DNA of 46,653 nucleotides from Rhodoferax sp. (GTDB lineage Bacteria; Pseudomonadota; Gammaproteobacteria; Burkholderiales; Burkholderiaceae_C): assembly GCA_030685025.1 (NCBI GenBank), contig JAUXWC010000328.1, positions 1 to 46,653 of the forward strand. The letters are read 5' to 3'. The translations under genes and the position numbers were made by a program. Below are positions 1 to 10,658 of this stretch, piece after piece. The notes beneath the pieces were generated by a model that saw only the letters and a program-made list of their open reading frames with translations, did no database searches and was not told the DNA's origin. The stretch's first letter is position 1, and every line of letters begins with the position of its first letter.

Positions 1-1
1 C

Positions 2-952
2 ACCGGCGCCTGGGCCGACCACCTGCGCGCGGGGCTTGGCGCCAAGCCGCTGCTGCGACCCTTGCGCGGCAGCCATCTGGTGGTGCCGTTCTGGCGTTTA
101 CCGGTCGCCCAATCGATCAGCCTGATGCACCCGCGCGATGGCCGGCCGGTGTTCCTCTACCCGTGGGAAGGCGCCACGTTGATTGGCACCACCGACCTGG
201 ACCACCATGGCGACCTGAACGTGGAGGCCAGCATCACACCGGCCGAAGTCGATTACCTGATCGAGGCGGTCAACGACCAGTTTCCCGCCACTGCCTTGAC
301 TGCGGCCGATATCAGCGCCTGTTATGCCGGTGTGCGCCCGGTGGTGGACGATGGCCAGGGTGACGCCTCCAAAGCCACGCGCGACCATGTGGTGCTGGAC
401 GAATCGGGCCTTGTCACCCTGACCGGCGGAAAACTCACCACCTTTCGGCTGATGGCGCAGGATGCGCTGGCACTGGCTGCCAAACATGTGGGCCAACCCT
501 TTGCGCGGGATGAAGCGGTGATGTTCACACCGACTCCGCCCTTGAATCCGCGTTGGAGCCCCGCCACGCGCTACCGCCTGGCGGCGCGCTATGGCTACCG
601 GGCCGCGGACCTCGCCGCTAGCGCCAAAGAGGCCGACCTGCAGGTCATCCCCGGCACCAGCACCCTGTGGCTGGAGCTCGGTGTTGCCGCCCAGTTTGAG
701 TCGGTCCTGCACCTGGACGACTTGCTGCTGCGCCGCACCCGCCTGGGACTCTTGTTGCCGCGCGGCGCACTGGACCATTTGGCGCGCATCCGCGCCTTGT
801 GCGAACCGCACCTGCAATGGGGCGACGCGAGATGGGCCACCGAAGCCGTGCGCTACCAGGCCCTCATTGCGGCGCATTACCAACTTCCCGACTTCACAAC
901 GCCAGACCTGACCCACCCCCCGTCATTGCACTCACAACAGGGCAACCCATGA
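2..952 (+). CDS. glpD: Glycerol-3-phosphate dehydrogenase, 3' part (5' end outside window)
   Basis: This is the C-terminal part of the FAD-dependent, membrane-associated enzyme that oxidises sn-glycerol 3-phosphate to dihydroxyacetone phosphate and passes electrons to quinone. The frame is open from the first bases, so the gene starts upstream of the window. About 316 residues are visible of a family length near 500-550. Seen: the GAWAD stretch at the very start, GTTDLDHHGDL, CYAGVRPVVDD and LTGGKLTTFRLMA, which are hallmark segments of the GlpD substrate/FAD domain, followed by the helical C-terminal domain. A carbohydrate kinase follows after a palindromic repeat, consistent with glycerol or polyol catabolism. 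Family assignment is firm; the natural N terminus cannot be seen. Confidence 0.93.
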   Translation, partial: TGAWADHLRAGLGAKPLLRPLRGSHLVVPFWRLPVAQSISLMHPRDGRPVFLYPWEGATLIGTTDLDHHGDLNVEASITPAEVDYLIEAVNDQFPATALTAADISACYAGVRPVVDDGQGDASKATRDHVVLDESGLVTLTGGKLTTFRLMAQDALALAAKHVGQPFARDEAVMFTPTPPLNPRWSPATRYRLAARYGYRAADLAASAKEADLQVIPGTSTLWLELGVAAQFESVLHLDDLLLRRTRLGLLLPRGALDHLARIRALCEPHLQWGDARWATEAVRYQALIAAHYQLPDFTTPDLTHPPSLHSQQGNP

Positions 953-957
953 GATTC

Positions 958-1020
958 GTCATTGCGAGCGGAGCGCGGCAATCCATAAACCCTGGATTGC
1001 CGCGCTCCGCTCGCAATGAC
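958..1020. repeat. Perfect inverted repeat (27-bp arms, 9-bp spacer), REP-like
   Basis: The arm at 958-984 is the exact reverse complement of the arm at 994-1020, with a 9-bp spacer at 985-993. The arm contains GCGAGCGGAGCGCGGCAATCC-type sequence, resembling palindromic repeats dispersed in many proteobacterial genomes. It fills most of the glpD-kinase intergenic gap. As RNA it would form a very strong hairpin and could attenuate or end transcription, but there is no T-tract. Confidence 0.9.
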
Positions 1021-1052
1021 GGTCAATCGTCCAGCGCTTCATCGGAGCCGTC

Positions 1053-2624
1053 GTGAACACCACCACCAAACCTTACATCCTGGCCATCGACAACGGCACC
1101 CAGAGCGTGCGTGCGCTGTTGTTCGACCTGCAGGGCCATCTGGTGGACAAGGCGCAAGTGATGATCAACAGCTACCAGTCGCCGCAGCCGGGCTGGGTCG
1201 AAAACGATCCTGAGACCTTTTGGCAAGCCTTGTGCCAGGCCTGCCAGCAACTCTGGGCCAACACCTCGGTGCCCAAGAGCGCGATTGCCGGCGTGGTCAT
1301 CACCACCCAGCGAGGCACCACCATAGCCCTGGACAAACACGGCCAGCCGCTGCGCCCGGCCATCATCTGGCTGGACCAGCGGCGGGTTGAGCAAATTCCC
1401 AAACTGAAGTGGTGGTGGGAAGCCGCCTTCCGGCTGATCGGCATGCGCGACACCGTCAAACATTTCCAGAAAGAGGCCGAGGCCAATTGGATCGCGCAGC
1501 ATCAGCCGCAGATCTGGGCCAAGACCGACAAGTACCTGCTGCTCTCGGGCTACCTCAACTACCGCTTCACCGGTCGTTTTGTGGACTCGGTGGCCAGCCA
1601 GGTCGGCTATGTGCCGTTTGACTACAAAAAGGGTTGCTGGGCGCCGGCGCACGACTGGAAGTGGCAGGCCATGCCAATCAAGCCCAGCATGCTGCCGGAG
1701 TTGGTGCCGGCTGGCACCATCATTGGCAAGGTTGGGGCCAAGGTCGCATTGGCTACCGGGATTCCCGAAGGTTTGCCGGTCATCGCCGGGGCCGCCGACA
1801 AAGCCTGCGAAGTCATCGGCGCGGGCTGCCTGACACCTGAGATCGCTTGCCTGTCCTACGGCACCACCGCCACCATCAACACCACTACGCCGCGCTACCT
1901 GGAGGCCACGCCCTTCATTCCGCCCTACCAGGCGGCAGTGCCCCACCACTACAACACCGAGATCCAGATCACGCGTGGCTTCTGGATGGTGAGCTGGTTC
2001 AAGGAGCAGTTTGGCCTGCATGAACAACAACTTGCCAAGGCGCGCGGCGTAGCGCCCGAGACCTTGCTTGACGAACTGGTCAATGCCGTGCCGCCCGGCG
2101 CGCAAGGCTTGATGTTGCAACCCTTCTGGAACCCCGGCATCAAGGTTCCCGGCCCCGAGGCCAAGGGCGCCATCATCGGCTTTGGCGATGTGCACCAGCG
2201 CGCCCACCTCTACCGCGCCATTCTGGAGGGCCTGGCCTACGCCCTGCGCGAGGCCAAGGAACGCATCGAAAAACGTGGCGGCACGCGCATCACCAAGGTG
2301 CGTGTATCGGGCGGGGGCTCACAAAGCGACGCCGCCATGCAGATCACCGCCAACATCTTCAACCTGCCGTGTGAACGACCGCATTTGTACGAAACCAGCG
2401 GCCTGGGCGCCGCGATTTTGGCAGCGGTGAGCCTGAAACTGCACCCTGACTTTGCGACCGCTATTTGCCAGATGACCCGCATCGGCCGAGTATTCCAACC
2501 CCAACCGGAGCACGCCAACACCTACGAGCAACTCTACCGCCGGGTCTACTGCCGCATGTACCAGCGCTTGCAGCCGCTGTACCGGGACATTCAGGACATC
2601 ACGGGGTATCCGGCGAAGGTTTGA
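1053..2624 (+). CDS. FGGY-family carbohydrate kinase
   Basis: An ATP-dependent sugar or polyol kinase of 523 residues, the usual FGGY length. The N-terminal phosphate-binding segment reads AIDNGTQSVRALLFD, and the C-terminal half has VIAGAADKACEVIGAG, LSYGTTATINT and VRVSGGGSQSDAAMQI, the adenosine-binding signature. The start is GTG at 1053, with CGGAG about 6 nt upstream. The position behind glpD suggests glycerol or a related polyol as substrate. However, the N-terminal motif is NGTQSVR rather than the QGTTSSR typical of glycerol kinases, so the substrate is left open. It converges with the EAL gene, with only 8 bp between the two stop codons. Confidence 0.88.
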   Translation: MNTTTKPYILAIDNGTQSVRALLFDLQGHLVDKAQVMINSYQSPQPGWVENDPETFWQALCQACQQLWANTSVPKSAIAGVVITTQRGTTIALDKHGQPLRPAIIWLDQRRVEQIPKLKWWWEAAFRLIGMRDTVKHFQKEAEANWIAQHQPQIWAKTDKYLLLSGYLNYRFTGRFVDSVASQVGYVPFDYKKGCWAPAHDWKWQAMPIKPSMLPELVPAGTIIGKVGAKVALATGIPEGLPVIAGAADKACEVIGAGCLTPEIACLSYGTTATINTTTPRYLEATPFIPPYQAAVPHHYNTEIQITRGFWMVSWFKEQFGLHEQQLAKARGVAPETLLDELVNAVPPGAQGLMLQPFWNPGIKVPGPEAKGAIIGFGDVHQRAHLYRAILEGLAYALREAKERIEKRGGTRITKVRVSGGGSQSDAAMQITANIFNLPCERPHLYETSGLGAAILAAVSLKLHPDFATAICQMTRIGRVFQPQPEHANTYEQLYRRVYCRMYQRLQPLYRDIQDITGYPAKV

Positions 2625-2632
2625 CGAGCGGT

Positions 2633-3880
2633 TCAACACAGCACGGATGGCCTGGCCTGCAGCCGTTCTTGCCAACTGTTCATCCAGCCCGGCAACTCGG
2701 CCGCGGGCATCGGGCGGGCAATGAAATAGCCCTGCGCCAGATCGCAGTTGGTGTGACGCAGATAGTCCCAGTCGTGCTGGTCCTCAACGCCTTCGGCCAC
2801 CACCTCCATGCCGAGTTGGCGCGCCAGACCGAGGCTGGCCTCGAAGATGGCGCGCAGCGTCTCGTCCTTCCAGGCTCGGTGCACAAAGCCACGGTCGATC
2901 TTCAGTTCGTCGAAGGGAATGTCGCGCAACTGCGAGAGCGACGAGTGGCCGGTGCCGAAATCGTCGATCGACAAGCCGAAGCGCTTCAGGCGCAGCCGGG
3001 TCAGGATTTCGAGTGGCGCGCGCAGGTCTGTCATCAACCGGCTTTCCGTCACCTCAAGGACCAGGTCGGACGGCGGCACACCGGCCGCGCTGGCGGCGCC
3101 AGCAACGAAATCAGGGAAACCCAGCACCGCCAGGTTGTCCATCGACACGTTAACCGCCACCCGCAGGGCCAGACCGGCGTCGCGCCAGGCGCGGCACTGC
3201 GCCAACGCCTCGCACAACACGACGCGGGTCAGGTCATCAATCAGGCCGTGCGCCTCGGCCACGCCGATGAACTGGTCCGGAAACACCATGCCGTCCACCG
3301 GATGGCGCCAGCGCACCAGGGTTTCGACGCCGACCACACGGCCGTCGGCCACCGCCACCTTGGGCTGGTAGTAGTTGACGAGTTCGTTGTTGGCTATGGC
3401 CGCGCGCACCGCCTCGGCGCCATAGTCGGTCTTAACGGCGCGTGCGCCACCGTGCGTGGGCGACTGCCACTTGGCCAGCAGTGCCGCCAGCGCCACCGGC
3501 ACCACCGGTTTGTGCAAGTGCCCCAGCACGGCGATGCGGTGCGCCCGCATCAGCGTGCTGACGGCCTGCAGCGTGCGTTCGTCTTCGCCGCTGACCAGGA
3601 TCAAGCTGCCGGCAAAGCCGCGTTCGACGATGTGGCGAATGAACTCGATGCCGTCCATCTCCGGCATGTTGAGGTCAAGCAGGATGATGTCCGGCGGGCC
3701 GCCCAGGCCGGCGCGCTGATCCGACGCGTCGAGCGCATCCAGCGCGTCGAGCGCCGTGGCACCACTGTTGTAGGACAAGAACGCGGTGAAACCGAGCGTC
3801 TCCAGCGTGCGCCCGAGCAGCCTGAGCATAAACGGCTCGTCGTCGATCAGCATCAGTTGCGCGGTGGACTTATTTTCCAT
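2633..3880 (-). CDS. Response regulator: receiver plus EAL domain (c-di-GMP phosphodiesterase)
   Basis: A two-domain cytoplasmic protein of about 415 residues. The receiver (about 10-130) has MLIDDEP, the phosphoacceptor Asp in LLDLNMPEMDG, and VSGEDE. The EAL domain (about 150-395) degrades cyclic-di-GMP. Its signature reads ETL instead of EAL, keeping the catalytic Glu. It also has IDDFGTGHSSL, LKIDRGFV and VAEGVE, so activity is expected. I chose ATG at 3880 because GGGAG lies 8 nt upstream; a GTG at 3889 is an alternative that would overlap this Shine-Dalgarno. The gene lies 19 bp downstream of the hybrid kinase stop on the same strand, so it is probably the kinase's output partner. Confidence 0.92.
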   Translation of the reverse strand: MENKSTAQLMLIDDEPFMLRLLGRTLETLGFTAFLSYNSGATALDALDALDASDQRAGLGGPPDIILLDLNMPEMDGIEFIRHIVERGFAGSLILVSGEDERTLQAVSTLMRAHRIAVLGHLHKPVVPVALAALLAKWQSPTHGGARAVKTDYGAEAVRAAIANNELVNYYQPKVAVADGRVVGVETLVRWRHPVDGMVFPDQFIGVAEAHGLIDDLTRVVLCEALAQCRAWRDAGLALRVAVNVSMDNLAVLGFPDFVAGAASAAGVPPSDLVLEVTESRLMTDLRAPLEILTRLRLKRFGLSIDDFGTGHSSLSQLRDIPFDELKIDRGFVHRAWKDETLRAIFEASLGLARQLGMEVVAEGVEDQHDWDYLRHTNCDLAQGYFIARPMPAAELPGWMNSWQERLQARPSVLC

Positions 3881-3899
3881 TGTTGGCACTCCCGGTTCA

Positions 3900-6800
3900 T
3901 TATTCTGGCACTTCGCGCGATTGCGTCAACAACGCCAATAGCGCGTCAACGGCGGCGTATTCAGCGGCAAAACCCCGGTACATCTGGCCCAGCTCGACGA
4001 GCCGTGCAGCCCTGGCCGCCGCTTCCAGCTCGGCGCACAACTCGCCCAGCGCCAGCGCGCCGACCGCGCGCGCGGCGGATTTGAGCTTGTGCGCCAACGC
4101 GCCCGCCCGTGCCGCCTCGCCATGGGCACAGGCGTCGGCCAATTCGGCCGCGATCAAGGTTGCACTGGCGCGAAAATCGAGCAGAACTTCGCGAATCGTC
4201 GCTGGATCGTCGCCCACCAGCGCGGCAAGCACGCTGACATCGACCGCAGGCACTCGACTACGGACCTTGTCACCCCTGACTTGATCCGGGGACCATGCAG
4301 CCTCGGGTAGCCACTTTGCCAGCATCGCACTCAACTCGGCCAGCGGCAATGGCTTGGAGAGATAGTCGTCCATGCCGGCCTCGATGCAGCGCTGGGCCTC
4401 GCCCTTGAGCGCATTGGCCGTGATGGCAATGATCGGAATGCGCCGCGCGCCGGCAGGGTTCTGGCTTTCTGCGGCGCGGATGGCCGTGCTCAGTTGGTAG
4501 CCGTCCAGATGCGGCATGTGCAGGTCGGACAGCAGCAAGGCATAGTCGCCGCTTTGCCAGCGCGCCAGCGCGGCACGCCCATCCGCGGCAACATCGGCCG
4601 CAAAGCCAAGCAGCGCGAGCTGCTGAACGATCACCTTCTGGTTGGTGTGATTGTCTTCCGCCACCAGGATCAGCCGCCCTTGGGCTTGCGCGTCCTCGCG
4701 GCTCGGCGCTTGCAGCGTTTGGGCGCTGCGGCCGATTGCCGGCGCCTCGACGCTCTGCTGCGCGCGACCGATGGCCACCGCAATGGCGTCGAGAAAACTC
4801 TGACGCGTCAGCGCGTTGACGTCCAGCGCGAACAGCGGCTGCGCGTCGTCGAACCGGCGTAGCCGTCGGCGCCGACCGCGCTCAAGCACCAGCAAGCGCG
4901 TTTGCGGGGTCGGCCGCTCGCTGCTGATCGCAAGCAGAGTCGCCGCTGAGAGCGGCGTGGCGCGCTGGTCAATCAGCCACAGCCACAGCCACGGGCCGGG
5001 CCAGTCAGGGGCGGCGCGCGCCGCATGTTCGCGCGCGTGCGCCAGGTCCGGCGCGTGCGCAACCCGCGCCCCAGCGGCGGCAAGGTAAGCCGCCAGATCG
5101 GCGGCCAGACCGCGCCCCAAATCGTTGCCCTCCTCGGGTCCGCTGATCAGCAGGCAGCACAAGCCGGCCAACGGCGCATCCGCAGCCGCGCTGGTCGCTG
5201 CTTGGGCCACAGCCACACAGGGCAGGCGCACGGTAAAGGTCGAGCCCGCCCCCGGCGCGCTTTGAACGGTGATGCCGCCACCCATCAACCTGGCCAGATC
5301 GTGCGCGATTGCCAGCCCCAAGCCGGTGCCGCCAAAGCGCCTGGTGGTCGTGGCATCGGCCTGGGTGAAGGCGGTGAACAGTCGCGCCTGGGTGGCCTCG
5401 TCCATGCCGATGCCGTTGTCGATCACACGGATGTCCACCACCGCACTGCCTGGCTGCGCTGCCACCAGCTCGGCGCGCACCGCCACCCGGCCGGGTCGGC
5501 CCTGGGCGCTGGAGAATTTGATCGCGTTGTTGGTCAGGTTGACGACGATCTGGCGCAAGCGCTGTGCGTCGCCCAGCACCAGCGCCGGCAGCGCCGGATC
5601 GGTGAACAGCGTCAGTTCCACCGCTTTGCGGGTGGCCAGGGGAATCAGCATGTCGCAAACCTTCTCCACCACCGTCGTGATCGAGATGGGAGCCGACTCC
5701 AGCTCAAGCTTGCCCGCCTCGATCTTGGAGAAGTCGAGGATGTCCTCGATGATGCCGAGCAGGGAGTAGGCGGAGTCGCGAATCGTGTCGACCATCTCCA
5801 CCTGGTAGCCCTTGAGGCTGGTCTGGTGCAGCACATCGACCATGCCAATGACACCATTCATCGGTGTGCGTATCTCGTGACTCATGGCGGCCAGAAAATT
5901 TGACTTGGCGCGGCTGGCCAGTTCGGCGGCCTGCTGCGCGCGCTTGAGCTCGGTGATGTCGGTGCGCAAGCCGGCCACCGAACCATCGGACAGGCGACAT
6001 TCCGAGACCCGTAACCAACGCCCCTCGGGCAGTTGTTGGTCGAACGCCGGGCCAGGGTTGCGGTGCGCGTGCATGCGCTCGGCCAGCCAGGCCGCCTCGC
6101 GACCGCGCGCCGCCACAAAGTCGCCGCGCGCCAACCCGATGCGCAGCAGTTCCTCGAAGGTCCTGCCTTCGATCTGGCCCGCCTCGCCCAAATGATAGAT
6201 GTCCGCATAGCGCTGATTGCACAGCACCAGGCGGTCCCGCGGGTCGTAGATGGCAAAGCCCTCGGGGATCGCCTGCATCGCGTCGCGCAGGTAACGCGCG
6301 GCGCGCTCGCCGGCCTTGCGCTGGGTGATGTCGCGCACGACGCCGGTGTAACCCAACGAGTGCCGCGTGGGGCCCAGCCGCATCTCGCTCACCGCCAACT
6401 CCATCGGGAAGGTGCTGCCGTCCTTGCGTCGGCCCTCGACCTCGCGCCCGCTGCCGATGATGTGCGCCTCGCCGGTGGCGTGGTAGCGCGCCAGGTAGCC
6501 GTCGTGCTCGCCACGGTAGGGCTCGGGCATCAGCATGCTGATGTTGTTCCCGATGACCTCGGCACTGGCATAACCGAACAGGCGCTCGGCGGCCGGGTTG
6601 AAGGTCTCCACCGTGCCGCGCACGTCGATGGTGATGATGCCGTCCACCACGGTGTCCAGAATCGCCGCGATGCGCGCCGTGCTGTCGTGCAGGCTGGCGT
6701 TGGCCTGCCTCAGCGCGAGGCCGCGCTCGGCCACGCGCCGCTCCAGGGTGGCGTTGAGCTGGAGGATTTCCTCCTCGGCGCGCTTACGCTCGATCGCCAG

Positions 6801-9332
6801 GCGTGCCAGTTCGGCCGCCATGCCGATCAACCCGATGTCTTCGGCGTCGGGTTCACAGGCGTCGCGATAGTAGATCGCGAAGGTGCCCAGGACCACGCCA
6901 CTGGCGCCGATGATCGGCTCCGACCAGCATGCGCCGAGTTCCGCCTGCCGTGCCAGATCACGAAACGCCAGCCACTGTGGATCGTGCTCCAGATCAGCGG
7001 CGATCACGCGCTGCCCGCTGAACGCGGCCTGGCCGCAGGCGCTGGCGTCGGGGCCGATTGCCAGGCCGTCGACCGCCTGCTGGTAGCGCTGTGGCAAGCT
7101 CGGCGCGGCGCCCAGGCGCAGGCATTTGGCGCCCGCGTCGACCAGCAGGATCGAGCAGCGTGCCTGCGGTGCGTCGCCCTCAATGGCCTTGGCAATCAAT
7201 TCGAGCACTTCCGACAGCGAGGCGTCGCTGGCAATGGCCGCCGTCAGACGCGCCCGGTTGTGCTCGCGCCGCTCCAGTCGGCGGCGTTCGGTGACGTCCA
7301 TGAAGGTCACGGCCACCTCGGACAACGCATGCCGCGCATCGAAAATTGGCGCGGCGCTGATCAGCAGCCAGGTGGTGCGCTTCGCGCCAGGCAATTTGAG
7401 CCCTCGGATTCGGGCCGGCACGGCGTCGCGGCTGGTCAGCACCTGACTGGCCGTGAAGTCGCCCGGCGCCACGGGGCTGCCATCCTCGGCCACCAAGTGC
7501 CGGCCGATGTCTGCGATGTGGCGGCCGATCAGGTCGCCTGCGGGGCGTTGCAGCACGGCCTCGGCCACCGAGTTGACGATCCGGATGTTGAGTTGCGGGT
7601 CATAGACGATGACGCCCACGGGCGCGTTCTCGATCAGGGCGGCCAGGCGACCCTCACTCGCCGTGCGCCGGGCGAACTCATCGGCCACGCGCCGGTGTTG
7701 GCCGGCGCTGCCAAACGCAAAAACACCAGCCAGCATTGCCAGCAGCAAGGCGCCGCCGTAGTAGATCAGCACCGCAGGCGATTGAGCCGGCGGCCACGGG
7801 GCCTGCGACCACACCTCCAGCTTCAGGCCCGGGCCCGCGAAGTCGCCCATGACGCCGCTCCAGTCCGCTCGCGCCTCGCGCGGCGCAGGCACCATACCGG
7901 CCACCAGCGGCTGCGGTGGGTTCCAGTCGGCCAGGCTTCGAATGCGCAGCACCATGCCTTCACGCAGCGCGTGCGCGATCTCCGGCGCCCACATCTGCTC
8001 CGGATCGAGTACCGCGATGGCAAAGCCGTGTAAAGCCTCGCGCCGCGTCGCGGCGTCGGCCGCTGGCGCGTCGAAGCCGGCGCGGTAGATCGGCACCAGC
8101 AAATACCAATCATTGCCCCGACCGCCAGGGTCGAGAAGGGCCCCGCGCGCCAACAGCGCCGGCTTGGTGGTCTCGGCCGCACGCGCCATCGCGGCGCGGT
8201 TGGCGGCCTTGGCACCGAGATCGAGTCCGCGCGGCAGACGCCCGCCAGGATCGGAGGTAAACCACAGCGGGTAGTAGTCGGCACGTTCGCCCGCTGGTAC
8301 CAGCGTGTTGCTGGCGCCGGGCTCGCGCAGCGCAAAGCCAGCCACTCCGGCGCGCCGTGCCTGCGCGTCCAGCGCGGCACGGTCGGCATGCGCCACGCGC
8401 GGCGCCCACTCGATCACCTCGACGCCGATCTGCCCCGCGGCCAGCCGGTTGAAGCGGGCGAACTGCTCGCGGCTAACGTGTGCGTCCGCCTCGAACAAGC
8501 CCTCGATGGCACGCACGCGCGCGCGGCGTTGGTAGAGCACGTTCTCCAGCCGGTTTTGCAGATCCATGGCATTGGTCACCAACCGGTCGCGGTGAATTTC
8601 CGACTCCGAACGCAGCAGCCAGGTGTAGCCCACCACGGTCAGCAGACCGGTCACCAGCAGCGGCACGGCGATCCACGCGACGTGGCCGCGCCAGTACCGA
8701 CGCGATTGGGGCAGCACCAGCAGTGTCAGCGGCGCGAACAGCAGCACGCCCAGGCTGTCGCCGACCCACCAGGTCAGCCAGTCGGCCGCCAACGCCCCGA
8801 TTGGCACCTGGCCAAAGACATACAGGGCAACCACACCGACCGTCGGCGCGGTCAGGCAGGCCAGCGGCCCGCCGAGTGCAAAAAAACCAAGAGCGGCGCG
8901 CTCACTGCCCAGCGGCTCCGAGGCACGCAGAAAGCGGCGCACCAGCAGCGCACCCAGCACCGCCTGCAGCGTGTCGCCGCTGGTGATCAGGGCGGTCTGC
9001 GCCAGCAGGGCCGCTGACAGGATGGCAGTTGCTTCATAAACTGCCGTGATCTGCACCTGATGCAGCCACTCCGCGGCAAAGGCACCGAGCCAGACCCCGG
9101 GCCACAGACGCCAGCCCCACACCGCCAGCGCGGCCAGCGCCAGCCCCGCCGCCGGCCACAGCGGCAGCGCATAGCCTGGTGCGGTGGGCAGCCATAGCGC
9201 CGGCAGCGTCAGCAGAAAATAAGCCAGCGCCACCATGGCGCCGCGCGCCAGCGCGGAGGCCGGGCGCGTGGCGGCTACCGGCTCGCCCGGATCGGCGGCT
9301 GGCGTCGACAGCGTTTCGGCGTGATGGTTCAT
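3900..9332 (-). CDS. Hybrid sensor histidine kinase (MASE1-CHASE-PAS-GAF-PAS-PAS-HisKA-HATPase-REC-HPt)
   Basis: A very large inner-membrane sensor of 1810 residues. Rough order: MASE1-like multi-spanning membrane domain (25-250); periplasmic CHASE domain (270-465) and a membrane segment; PAS (about 560); GAF (690-850); two PAS domains (890-1000 and 1015-1120); HisKA with phospho-His 1152 in [13 protein letters not shown]; HATPase (1260-1375); a degenerate receiver-like stretch (1390-1535); a canonical receiver with Asp near 1601 in [12 protein letters not shown]; and an HPt domain with His near 1747 in [10 protein letters not shown]. The ATG at 9332 is preferred because GGGAG lies about 7 nt upstream; an in-frame extension to 9380 lacks such a site. 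The REC-HPt arrangement implies a multistep phosphorelay, with the downstream receiver-EAL protein as likely acceptor. A short repeat sits in the REC-HPt linker (4268-4294). Confidence 0.9.
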   Translation of the reverse strand: MNHHAETLSTPAADPGEPVAATRPASALARGAMVALAYFLLTLPALWLPTAPGYALPLWPAAGLALAALAVWGWRLWPGVWLGAFAAEWLHQVQITAVYEATAILSAALLAQTALITSGDTLQAVLGALLVRRFLRASEPLGSERAALGFFALGGPLACLTAPTVGVVALYVFGQVPIGALAADWLTWWVGDSLGVLLFAPLTLLVLPQSRRYWRGHVAWIAVPLLVTGLLTVVGYTWLLRSESEIHRDRLVTNAMDLQNRLENVLYQRRARVRAIEGLFEADAHVSREQFARFNRLAAGQIGVEVIEWAPRVAHADRAALDAQARRAGVAGFALREPGASNTLVPAGERADYYPLWFTSDPGGRLPRGLDLGAKAANRAAMARAAETTKPALLARGALLDPGGRGNDWYLLVPIYRAGFDAPAADAATRREALHGFAIAVLDPEQMWAPEIAHALREGMVLRIRSLADWNPPQPLVAGMVPAPREARADWSGVMGDFAGPGLKLEVWSQAPWPPAQSPAVLIYYGGALLLAMLAGVFAFGSAGQHRRVADEFARRTASEGRLAALIENAPVGVIVYDPQLNIRIVNSVAEAVLQRPAGDLIGRHIADIGRHLVAEDGSPVAPGDFTASQVLTSRDAVPARIRGLKLPGAKRTTWLLISAAPIFDARHALSEVAVTFMDVTERRRLERREHNRARLTAAIASDASLSEVLELIAKAIEGDAPQARCSILLVDAGAKCLRLGAAPSLPQRYQQAVDGLAIGPDASACGQAAFSGQRVIAADLEHDPQWLAFRDLARQAELGACWSEPIIGASGVVLGTFAIYYRDACEPDAEDIGLIGMAAELARLAIERKRAEEEILQLNATLERRVAERGLALRQANASLHDSTARIAAILDTVVDGIITIDVRGTVETFNPAAERLFGYASAEVIGNNISMLMPEPYRGEHDGYLARYHATGEAHIIGSGREVEGRRKDGSTFPMELAVSEMRLGPTRHSLGYTGVVRDITQRKAGERAARYLRDAMQAIPEGFAIYDPRDRLVLCNQRYADIYHLGEAGQIEGRTFEELLRIGLARGDFVAARGREAAWLAERMHAHRNPGPAFDQQLPEGRWLRVSECRLSDGSVAGLRTDITELKRAQQAAELASRAKSNFLAAMSHEIRTPMNGVIGMVDVLHQTSLKGYQVEMVDTIRDSAYSLLGIIEDILDFSKIEAGKLELESAPISITTVVEKVCDMLIPLATRKAVELTLFTDPALPALVLGDAQRLRQIVVNLTNNAIKFSSAQGRPGRVAVRAELVAAQPGSAVVDIRVIDNGIGMDEATQARLFTAFTQADATTTRRFGGTGLGLAIAHDLARLMGGGITVQSAPGAGSTFTVRLPCVAVAQAATSAAADAPLAGLCCLLISGPEEGNDLGRGLAADLAAYLAAAGARVAHAPDLAHAREHAARAAPDWPGPWLWLWLIDQRATPLSAATLLAISSERPTPQTRLLVLERGRRRRLRRFDDAQPLFALDVNALTRQSFLDAIAVAIGRAQQSVEAPAIGRSAQTLQAPSREDAQAQGRLILVAEDNHTNQKVIVQQLALLGFAADVAADGRAALARWQSGDYALLLSDLHMPHLDGYQLSTAIRAAESQNPAGARRIPIIAITANALKGEAQRCIEAGMDDYLSKPLPLAELSAMLAKWLPEAAWSPDQVRGDKVRSRVPAVDVSVLAALVGDDPATIREVLLDFRASATLIAAELADACAHGEAARAGALAHKLKSAARAVGALALGELCAELEAAARAARLVELGQMYRGFAAEYAAVDALLALLTQSREVPE
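4268..4294. repeat. REP-like half-palindrome inside the hybrid kinase gene
   Basis: A 27-bp segment containing CACCCCTGACTTGATCCGGG. It forms an imperfect palindrome around CCCC...GGGG (six of nine pairs) and resembles extragenic repeats of other proteobacteria. It is translated in frame as part of the linker between receiver and HPt, read as [11 protein letters not shown]. The resemblance is from memory; copies elsewhere in the genome were not checked. Confidence 0.5.
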
Positions 9333-9456
9333 GAAATGCTCCCTTGTGCGACCGGACATCGTGCGCGTGCGCCACCGCACAGACTACCACTCGGCGGCGA
9401 TCTGGACTGCGGACGCTCGATGCGCCTACCAAAACGCGGTGTCCCTGCGTGTGGCG

Positions 9457-10539
9457 CTACAACAAGTTGGCCGCGCGCAAGGCTTGCAGCACCTCGCGCG
9501 CGGCCGGTGTCGGGCTGCGCATCAGGTAGAAGACCATGCTGTAGCGCGACGCAAAGGCTTGCGGCGCGCCCGACTTCAGAATGGCGGCAAAGTCGGGCAC
9601 GAACTCCCAGCGTTCCCAGTTACCCAGGTCCGAGGCCACCATACCGGCGCGCGAGGGGTTGTGCCGGATGAAAGCGGCGTAGGCCTGCACCACACGCTCC
9701 CTGGACAGCCGGACACCGTCGTTGCCGTGCACGCTCAAGGCCAGCAAGGCGGCCTGCAGGTCCTGCTCTGGTCGCGCCGGATCTCGCAGAAGCTGCTGTT
9801 CGACCCACTCCAGGCCGACGCTGCCGCGAATCTCCAAGTAAGCCGCAAACAGGGCCGAATGTTCGCCCAGATTCAGCGCGGACGTGGGGCCCAACAGCCG
9901 GGCTTGCAGCGCCACGGCGGCGGCATCATCGCCGGCCATCCCGAGCAGCAGGGTGTACAGCGGCCGGCGCGCGGCCAGCTCGGGCGCAGCCAGCCACTGC
10001 GTCAACTTAGCCGCGTCCAGCGCCGGCTTCAGGGTCCGCATGACGGCATAAGACGCCACCGACACCTCCTCGTAAGCAGCCTGCGCCACCAGGGCTTCAT
10101 CGCTTTCGAAGTCCGGCGCGAAGTAGGCAACCCGTTGCGGCCAGGCATCAACGGGCGTATCCGCGGCGCGGCGCATTGCCAGCAGCCGCCGGACCCAGTC
10201 GGCCCGCGCCAGGCTCAGGCTGCCCAGCGCGCGCCAGCTTTCGGAACCGGCGCTGTAGGTGAGCAGCCAGGTGGCGGGTGCGCCGCGGCCAGCCTGGCCC
10301 GGGGCAAGGTCAACTAACGTGATGGGCGCTTTGGGTGACTCGCCCTTGATCACTTCCAGCGCGCGCCACCCGCTACCGCCCGCCTGTGTGCTCGCCAGCA
10401 CCACGGCATCGGCGGCAAACAGGCGCTGCACCACGGTGTTTTGGGCATCCGTGGGGGCACAGATGGTGCAGGCCCAGGCACTGGCGCCAGCCAGCAAGTG
10501 AAACGTCAGGCACAGGAGCCAACGGACAGACAGGTTCAT
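9457..10539 (-). CDS. Exported protein of unknown function
   Basis: Not recognised. The 360-residue product has a clear Sec signal peptide (about residues 1-23: a basic start, a leucine-rich core and ASAWA before cleavage). The mature protein would begin CTIC, a possible metal or disulfide pair. The rest is alanine- and leucine-rich, and the C-terminal two thirds look like helical repeats similar to HEAT proteins. It is not a clear lipoprotein, because the residues before the first Cys do not fit a lipobox. It lies about 124 bp upstream of the sensor kinase on the same strand and diverges from the phospholipase-like gene. A periplasmic role is inferred. Confidence 0.7.
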   Translation of the reverse strand: MNLSVRWLLCLTFHLLAGASAWACTICAPTDAQNTVVQRLFAADAVVLASTQAGGSGWRALEVIKGESPKAPITLVDLAPGQAGRGAPATWLLTYSAGSESWRALGSLSLARADWVRRLLAMRRAADTPVDAWPQRVAYFAPDFESDEALVAQAAYEEVSVASYAVMRTLKPALDAAKLTQWLAAPELAARRPLYTLLLGMAGDDAAAVALQARLLGPTSALNLGEHSALFAAYLEIRGSVGLEWVEQQLLRDPARPEQDLQAALLALSVHGNDGVRLSRERVVQAYAAFIRHNPSRAGMVASDLGNWERWEFVPDFAAILKSGAPQAFASRYSMVFYLMRSPTPAAREVLQALRAANLL

Positions 10540-10658
10540 ACGGTTTGCAGCCGGTTCGTTATGATCGACTGCCTATTCTAGGCAAACCTTGAAACTGCAG
10601 GACGGACGACGCAGCCCGCGCTGGCGCGCCGACCGGACTGGACACCGGAGACATTTCA

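Noticed and set aside
2465-4084. 539-codon plus-strand frame across the EAL gene
   Set aside because: Antisense shadow of a GC-rich gene; its translation has no recognisable motif, while the minus strand encodes intact receiver and EAL domains.
6033-8033. 666-codon plus-strand frame inside the hybrid kinase
   Set aside because: Shadow of the kinase coding strand; His/Gln/Arg-rich composition typical of antisense reading.
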